Source of the DNA: Apostichopus parvimensis
Lineage: Eukaryota; Echinodermata; Holothuroidea; Aspidochirotida; Stichopodidae
Length of the DNA: 64,000 nt
NCBI GenBank assembly: GCA_000934455.1
Contig: KN884405.1
Location: forward strand, 1-64,000
Direction of reading: 5' to 3'
Below, piece after piece: positions 58,601 through 64,000 of the stretch. The number at the start of each line of letters is the position of its first letter. The stretch's first letter is position 1. The position numbers were made by a program, and so were the translations under genes. The notes under the pieces are model-generated. The model searched no databases. It saw only the letters and a program-made list of their open reading frames with translations, and was not told the DNA's origin.

Positions 58601-61089
58601 GATGTGAAGTCGCTGTACATAGTAGTTAAGAAGTGTCGGTATTGATAGTGTACAGGAAACCGATATGACAAATATTTCTCCATGATTCAGATCACATACC
58701 AGGTGACACTTTATTGTGCAGCTTAATATCCTGAAACAAAGAGGAAGATGCAGGTAGGCGCTGTCGCACAGACATAATCTAGAAAAAAAAATCGCGTTTG
58801 AAAGTATAGTGGTCTGGGGTCACATAATTGATTATGCATCAATCGGCAGAAAGCGAAATGTCTGTAGAAACTGTACAGTACTGTACCTCGTTCGTCTGCA
58901 ACTTAATTCGGCTGAGAAGAAAGTAGTTCCATGTGGTTTACCTGTGCGGGAGGAGTTATCACACCATTGTGGTATGTTTGTGGAGTTTCAGATCAATCAA
59001 GTAAAAAAAAAAAGAAGCTAGATGCCATTGTGGCTTGGGAAACATAATAGGGCTTCCTTTTGATGTGGTAGGAAGTGACCTACATAACTGTATTTGTGAG
59101 GTCAAGAGTTTAATATGAGTCTATGGAAAGGTGGGGAAAAGGCAATAAATAGTGAGTGTTGTTACCTATTGTCTACTCCGATCACCTGAGAAGGGATTAA
59201 AGGAACGATTCTGTAGAAATTGATGGAAAAAAAGAAGAATTTGTTTTTATTCTCTACAGTAAAAGGGCAAACTTAAAGTGACGTTTTCTGCCAATAAAAA
59301 GAAAGTTGGCAATAAAATAACAATTATTTGTGTTATTGTCGTGTCTGTCAGAAGATTATTTACAATAGATTAGCACAGAAGACAGTTGGAAGCTAAGGAG
59401 GGGGAAAGGGTTGCCAAGAAGGGAGGGGAAGGGGGGGGGGGTTAAGTACTATATATACTACAAGTTGAATATAAAATGTGCATTGTACAGTATGTAGCTT
59501 GAAATGCTTGGAAGTTGTAGAGCCATATATTGTTTTGTAGTCATTAAAAAAAAAATCAGCTTATTAACTAAATTAGCTATATAAATAAGAAAAACCCTTT
59601 CGAACCAAATGAAAATAAGTATACTGCTTAAGATGTAAGCGAACATAGGTGTTCGTGCATTATCGCATAGACATACTGTCACTGTTATTCCATGTGTGGT
59701 GCATTGCTGTTTCCTGAAACACACATGTAATTGGAACATTCAATCATACAGTCTGCATAAGTTGAGTATTAAACATTCAGTTTCACCCAAAGGTTTTACC
59801 AACTTGAATAAAGTAGCGTTTAATTTCTACTCTGATTAACTCAGATTTAACTGGTTGTGAATCTGCAGTTACCTGTTTCATGACAGACCCATTTGACTCT
59901 GATAAGCTCATGGAAATTTGAATATGCTGTATACAGTACATGTGTGTGCACAGTACTCTACAATCTTTCAGGTAAAACAGTTCATAGCAAAGACCTCATT
60001 GAAAATATGGGGGAAATTGTGGCTTTCCTGAGCAAATGGAATTCAGTTTTTATGGAGTTGCTTGTAACAATATAATATCAGGTCAACTTTTGTCGTATAC
60101 GGTTTCTTTAATAACCTTTTCTCGTGGGAGGCAGTCTACCTTGTTTTACAGGTAAAAAGGTGTGGGTTGGCTTTTAGTAACTTGACATTTAATAAAGCTT
60201 TGTAAACATGGGATACAGATAACACATATGAGGTCAACAAGTGAGTCAAATTTCGTAGAATTGGATGATTGTCCAGGCTCTAAATGTGTGAAGAAAGAAA
60301 AGGTAACAGGAAGTTAAGTATAGGCAGTAGGTGGTACAGTCACAATGAATTTCTTGTTCTTTCTTCAAAGTACATCTCTTACAGGATATTAAAAGAAAAT
60401 TATTCAAAATCCAGTACCAAAAAGGTATGGTATTTTTTAACATTGAGTCTCCAAATTTAACAGGTATATATAGAGTTGGGGAATAGTTTGAGGGCGGATC
60501 CTGTAGGTCGACAGAAACTCAATTAAATTATGCAAAGTATTAAATAGTCTGCATTCCCATTCCTGTACCTTCCACCCTGACGATCTTTAATCATGTCTTG
60601 CATGACAGTTAATGGGGATATCACAGCCAAGCTGTCCCATATTTTCATCTTACCATAGTCAAGGTCTCCTGGACTTTATGGTTGTCAGGATGACATCTAT
60701 AAAAGTCGTAAATATGGAGAAAGCCAGGAAAGTGAAATGTTAGATATGAACAATGCAAGATCAGCCTTGCTGTGAAACCAAAGAGGACAGGGTTTCATAG
60801 GACAGAGTTTTGTATTTCTGTACTCTTAGACTTGACCCAAGCATGATTCTTAAATAACAGTGCATTTTATTGGCTCTTTGTTGTATAGTAGTGTGTCTCG
60901 TTCAGCATTAAAATGAGGGTTTTGATATCCAAGTTAAAGTTATACTGTATACAACCCTAGAGGGTGTATGTATATACACAGTAGCAATGATATTCGATTC
61001 CTTCCTGGAGGCAGAAGGAATCTGCTGTATGCGATGGTGATGGCATGTATGTGTGAGCATGTGTGTGTATGACACTTGCTTGTACACAC

Positions 61090-61560
61090 CGTAACTTAAA
61101 CATTTCATGTTGGATTAACTTCATACTTGGTATGTGAATCCATTTTATTGAGTACAAGAACCCTAGGTATTGTTTTCTGTGAGGTTCAATGGTCACTTGG
61201 GGTCAATGGAGGTCATAGTCTGAAAACTTTCTAAACAGGATAACTCAAAAAGTACATCTTTGTTGAACTTCATAAATGGTGTGCAGATATAGCTTGGTGA
61301 GTACAAGAACCCTATTGAAATTGGTGGAGGTCAAAGGTCATTTGCAGGCAACATTTAAGTCAAAGCCTGAAAATGGTGTAAACACGATAACTCAAAAAGG
61401 GCATCTTTCTTGAACTTTGTACGTACTGTAGTGTGTAGATCCAACTTGGTGATTGCAAGAACCGTATTGAAAATAATCGAGGTCAAACGTCAATTGAGGT
61501 CAACCAGTGTCAAAGTCTGAAAACTTTTTAAACATGATAACTCTAAAGTTAAAGAGCTAC
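61090..61560 (+). repeat. About 148-bp minisatellite, three units, with AGGTCA motifs
   Basis: GATAACTC recurs at 61239, 61386 and 61536. GAGTACAAGAACCCTA, GAGGTCAAAGGTCA and AAAGTCTGAAAAC recur in step. Unit length is 147-150 bp. One unit holds a perfect DR1 (AGGTCAAAGGTCA, 61328-61340). It lies in the Smad1/5 intron and has no coding sense. Confidence 0.85.
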
Positions 61561-62134
61561 AAGAAACTATGAGTTCTCCAATGCTATGATTTTAATAAAA
61601 TGTCAAAATAAAATGCTAAAACTTCTATACTGTAAAATCCAAACCAGTGGATTGAATGGTTGATGCCCCACAAGGAAGTGCTACAAAATAAGAGCTGAAA
61701 ATCTCTGATCTTTTCTGGTTCAAGATCACTTAATTCTTGGGCAAACTTAACTCACTTGCTCCACATTAGTCAGATATTAGGAAGTTGAGCAAATTCTATG
61801 GCAAGGAATCACAATGCCAACTGGCTTCTGGTTAATATCTCAAATTCTTATGTTGAAAACATAGCAATGTTTAATGTTCATCTCAATGGGTTGAAGATGT
61901 CAGATTTGTTCTATATATTTTTTAATCATAGCTCACAGACCATGAGAAGATTAAAGTTGTTGTTATGTTCAATGGGGATAGAGCTTTTGAAGACTTCAGG
62001 TTACTTCTTGGGAATGATTGCCTCAAAAGTTGCTGAAGTCTGTGAAGTTTAGATATATAGTCCTGTGTGTTGAAATTTGAGATTGCAAGATCATGGAGGT
62101 TTTGTCAGGGTAATGTGTATGCTGTATGCTTTAC

Positions 62135-62142
62135 TGACGTCA
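62135..62142. promoter_or_regulatory. Perfect CRE palindrome in the Smad1/5 intron
   Basis: TGACGTCA, the CREB/ATF consensus, stands alone here. No CCAAT or GC box was noticed beside it, so it is recorded as a sequence match only. Confidence 0.3.
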
Positions 62143-64000
62143 AGATGAAACGTGAGAAAACGCATCGACTTAACCTGCTTTGATAACCTCGATCATATCA
62201 CAAAATGCATTCGGAGGTAGTTGCCAAATAATCGACTTTGCTTCAAATGTGATCCATCTCGTTGGTGTACCGAAATGCATATTATCTACAGTGCAGTAGT
62301 AGTACCCTGGATGAATACAAACTACAAAGGCTGTCCTAGTCACTGGTGAAGCACAGTTGATCGGATATAACCACAGAAATGCCGTTTTTTTTTTCTAGCT
62401 AGACCTAAACTTACCAATTCCATGCTGTGAATGTTCCTTTAAGTAGGATTCACAGCTGACAGAGGTTCCATATATACCTCATGTAGTGAGCTGTTGCAGA
62501 ATCTTATTCATGTGGTGTCTAGTCTGCAAATGATAGCTAACCATAAACCACAAACGTATCTGAATGCAAGTATTAAAGTATGTGCTGCAATGTATCTCCA
62601 GCTGTTTAAAGGGGTTCAGCAAAAACAAGCCTCTGTAGGGTGTCCCCAATTTCAAAGGGGCACTTCATACTGACCAAGTCTTCCATTCGATTGTGTCTAC
62701 AGTGGTGATCTTAACATTGTACCTTTTTGATTATAGTACTGCAATTTTATTACAACCATTTTTTTTTGAATTTCATTTCTGTACCTCATGAATTGTCTGC
62801 AGTACTGTAGTGTTCTATTACAGTAAAGTCACATGAACTCACAGATATATCACTGGTATTGTTATATGTTGCAATATTGTTACTTTCATTATAGAATTAG
62901 ACAAATTTCTAAAGGTGGAGGAATTACTCAACTTCTCATTCCTTCATTTTTAAGGGAACTGTTTGAGTTCCCTACATTGTACAAGTGAAGTCTGTAGGTG
63001 GCACTCAATTGACCCTCCAGCTTAGCTTTTGCAGACCCGATAATGGTGTATCAGAGATTGTTCTAAATTTAATATAATAATGCCATCACAAAGATCTATT
63101 AAGTCTGTCCTTACATACTGTGTTGTATGATATTTAATCTACACAATTTATCATTAAGGTGCACAAGTTATCTCTGTAAGATGCACAAAATGAAACTATT
63201 TTGGGGCTATGGCACTCCTATACACAAGTTTCACAATAACATAAAGTTTCACAATAGCATACAGTAGTACTATTGTCTGACCCCCCCTCTGTACCATGAC
63301 TGTTGCTAACATATAGTGTATCATATGATATCAGTATCATAATGATGATTAACTGTACATTGTAGCCTACTGTAGGGGGAAAAACAACTGAAACAACTAA
63401 TATATAGTTAGTGTTAAAAACCAAACGGTACAATCATAAACACAAATTTACATTGTACACTTTTCTTTTAGAGACATCTAGATAAAAGGTGACTTAAAAA
63501 ACTGTGACCTCCCATTGTAATCCCAGGACAATGAAACAGTGTTGATACAATCTCATTATGGAGAGATTATCTCCTTAAATTTTTGTCACCCCACCCTTGT
63601 GTTGTAACAAACTGTACAAAAGGTACTTGAATGTGGGCTTAATGTTCAATTGTGAGAGCATTTGGTTAGACTCTTTTATGTTGAAAGCTGCCTTTTACAT
63701 GTTTCTGATGATTACCCATTCATCATATGTTGTCCACTTACAGCTGTAGGAAATCGTCTGAGGGAATTAGCCGATTACCTTTATCTGAAATGTTCTTGTT
63801 GCTTGTTAATTAGGGTAAGTCTCAACAGGAAACATACCCAGGAAACAGGATAATTGAATACTTTAGAAATGACACAGATACTGTAAAGTGGCCAAAACTG
63901 ATTAATAAAAAAGGAATGCCAAAATTTTGTGATTTAATAGACAGTTACCTGTACATACATTCCTGGAGAATGTACTGCATGCGGGAGTAGAGAAATCACT

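Overview
The window is nuclear DNA from an animal. It holds AT-rich, intron-dense genes with canonical GT-AG splice sites, many microsatellites and minisatellites, short tRNA-derived SINEs and small inverted-repeat elements. The encoded proteins are deuterostome-like: a CEP135, a FAM47-family protein and a BMP-type Smad. I infer an invertebrate deuterostome, most likely an echinoderm and perhaps a sea cucumber. The species guess is soft because it rests on general character rather than on a database match.

Layout. (1) 1-5912 has no gene I can support. It holds degenerate minisatellites, a 369-bp inverted-repeat element with a truncated second copy, and a tRNA-box hairpin. (2) 5913-38023, minus strand, is a complete CEP135 gene. 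I could place 22 coding exons with consistent phases, giving a predicted 1275-residue coiled-coil centriole protein. Its introns hold a 2.05-kb hAT-like element, two SINEs in opposite orientation, a 374-bp tandem duplication, several minisatellites, one 50-base assembly gap and a decayed duplicate of part of exon 5. (3) 38038-41625 is the divergent spacer between CEP135 and the next gene. It holds a candidate 5' UTR exon and two neighbouring inverted-repeat elements. (4) 41626-47231, plus strand, is a complete 8-exon FAM47E-like gene (458 residues). (5) 47232-55081 is a long non-coding spacer with promoter-like motifs near 51.5 kb. (6) 55236-55635, plus strand, is the first coding exon of a Smad1/5 (receptor-regulated, BMP-pathway) gene, encoding the whole MH1 domain. 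The linker and MH2 domain are not in the window, so the following intron is more than 8.3 kb long.

The three genes do not form a functional cassette: CEP135 builds centrioles, FAM47 is a poorly understood nuclear/chromatin-associated family, and Smad1/5 is a DNA-binding transcription factor. Their human relatives CEP135, FAM47E and SMAD1 all lie on chromosome 4, so the linkage may be ancient. I found no clearly new biological system. The observations most worth checking are a possible internal promoter and first exon for a shorter CEP135, the partial exon duplication in CEP135, and inverted SINEs that bracket a frame-preserving block of four CEP135 exons.
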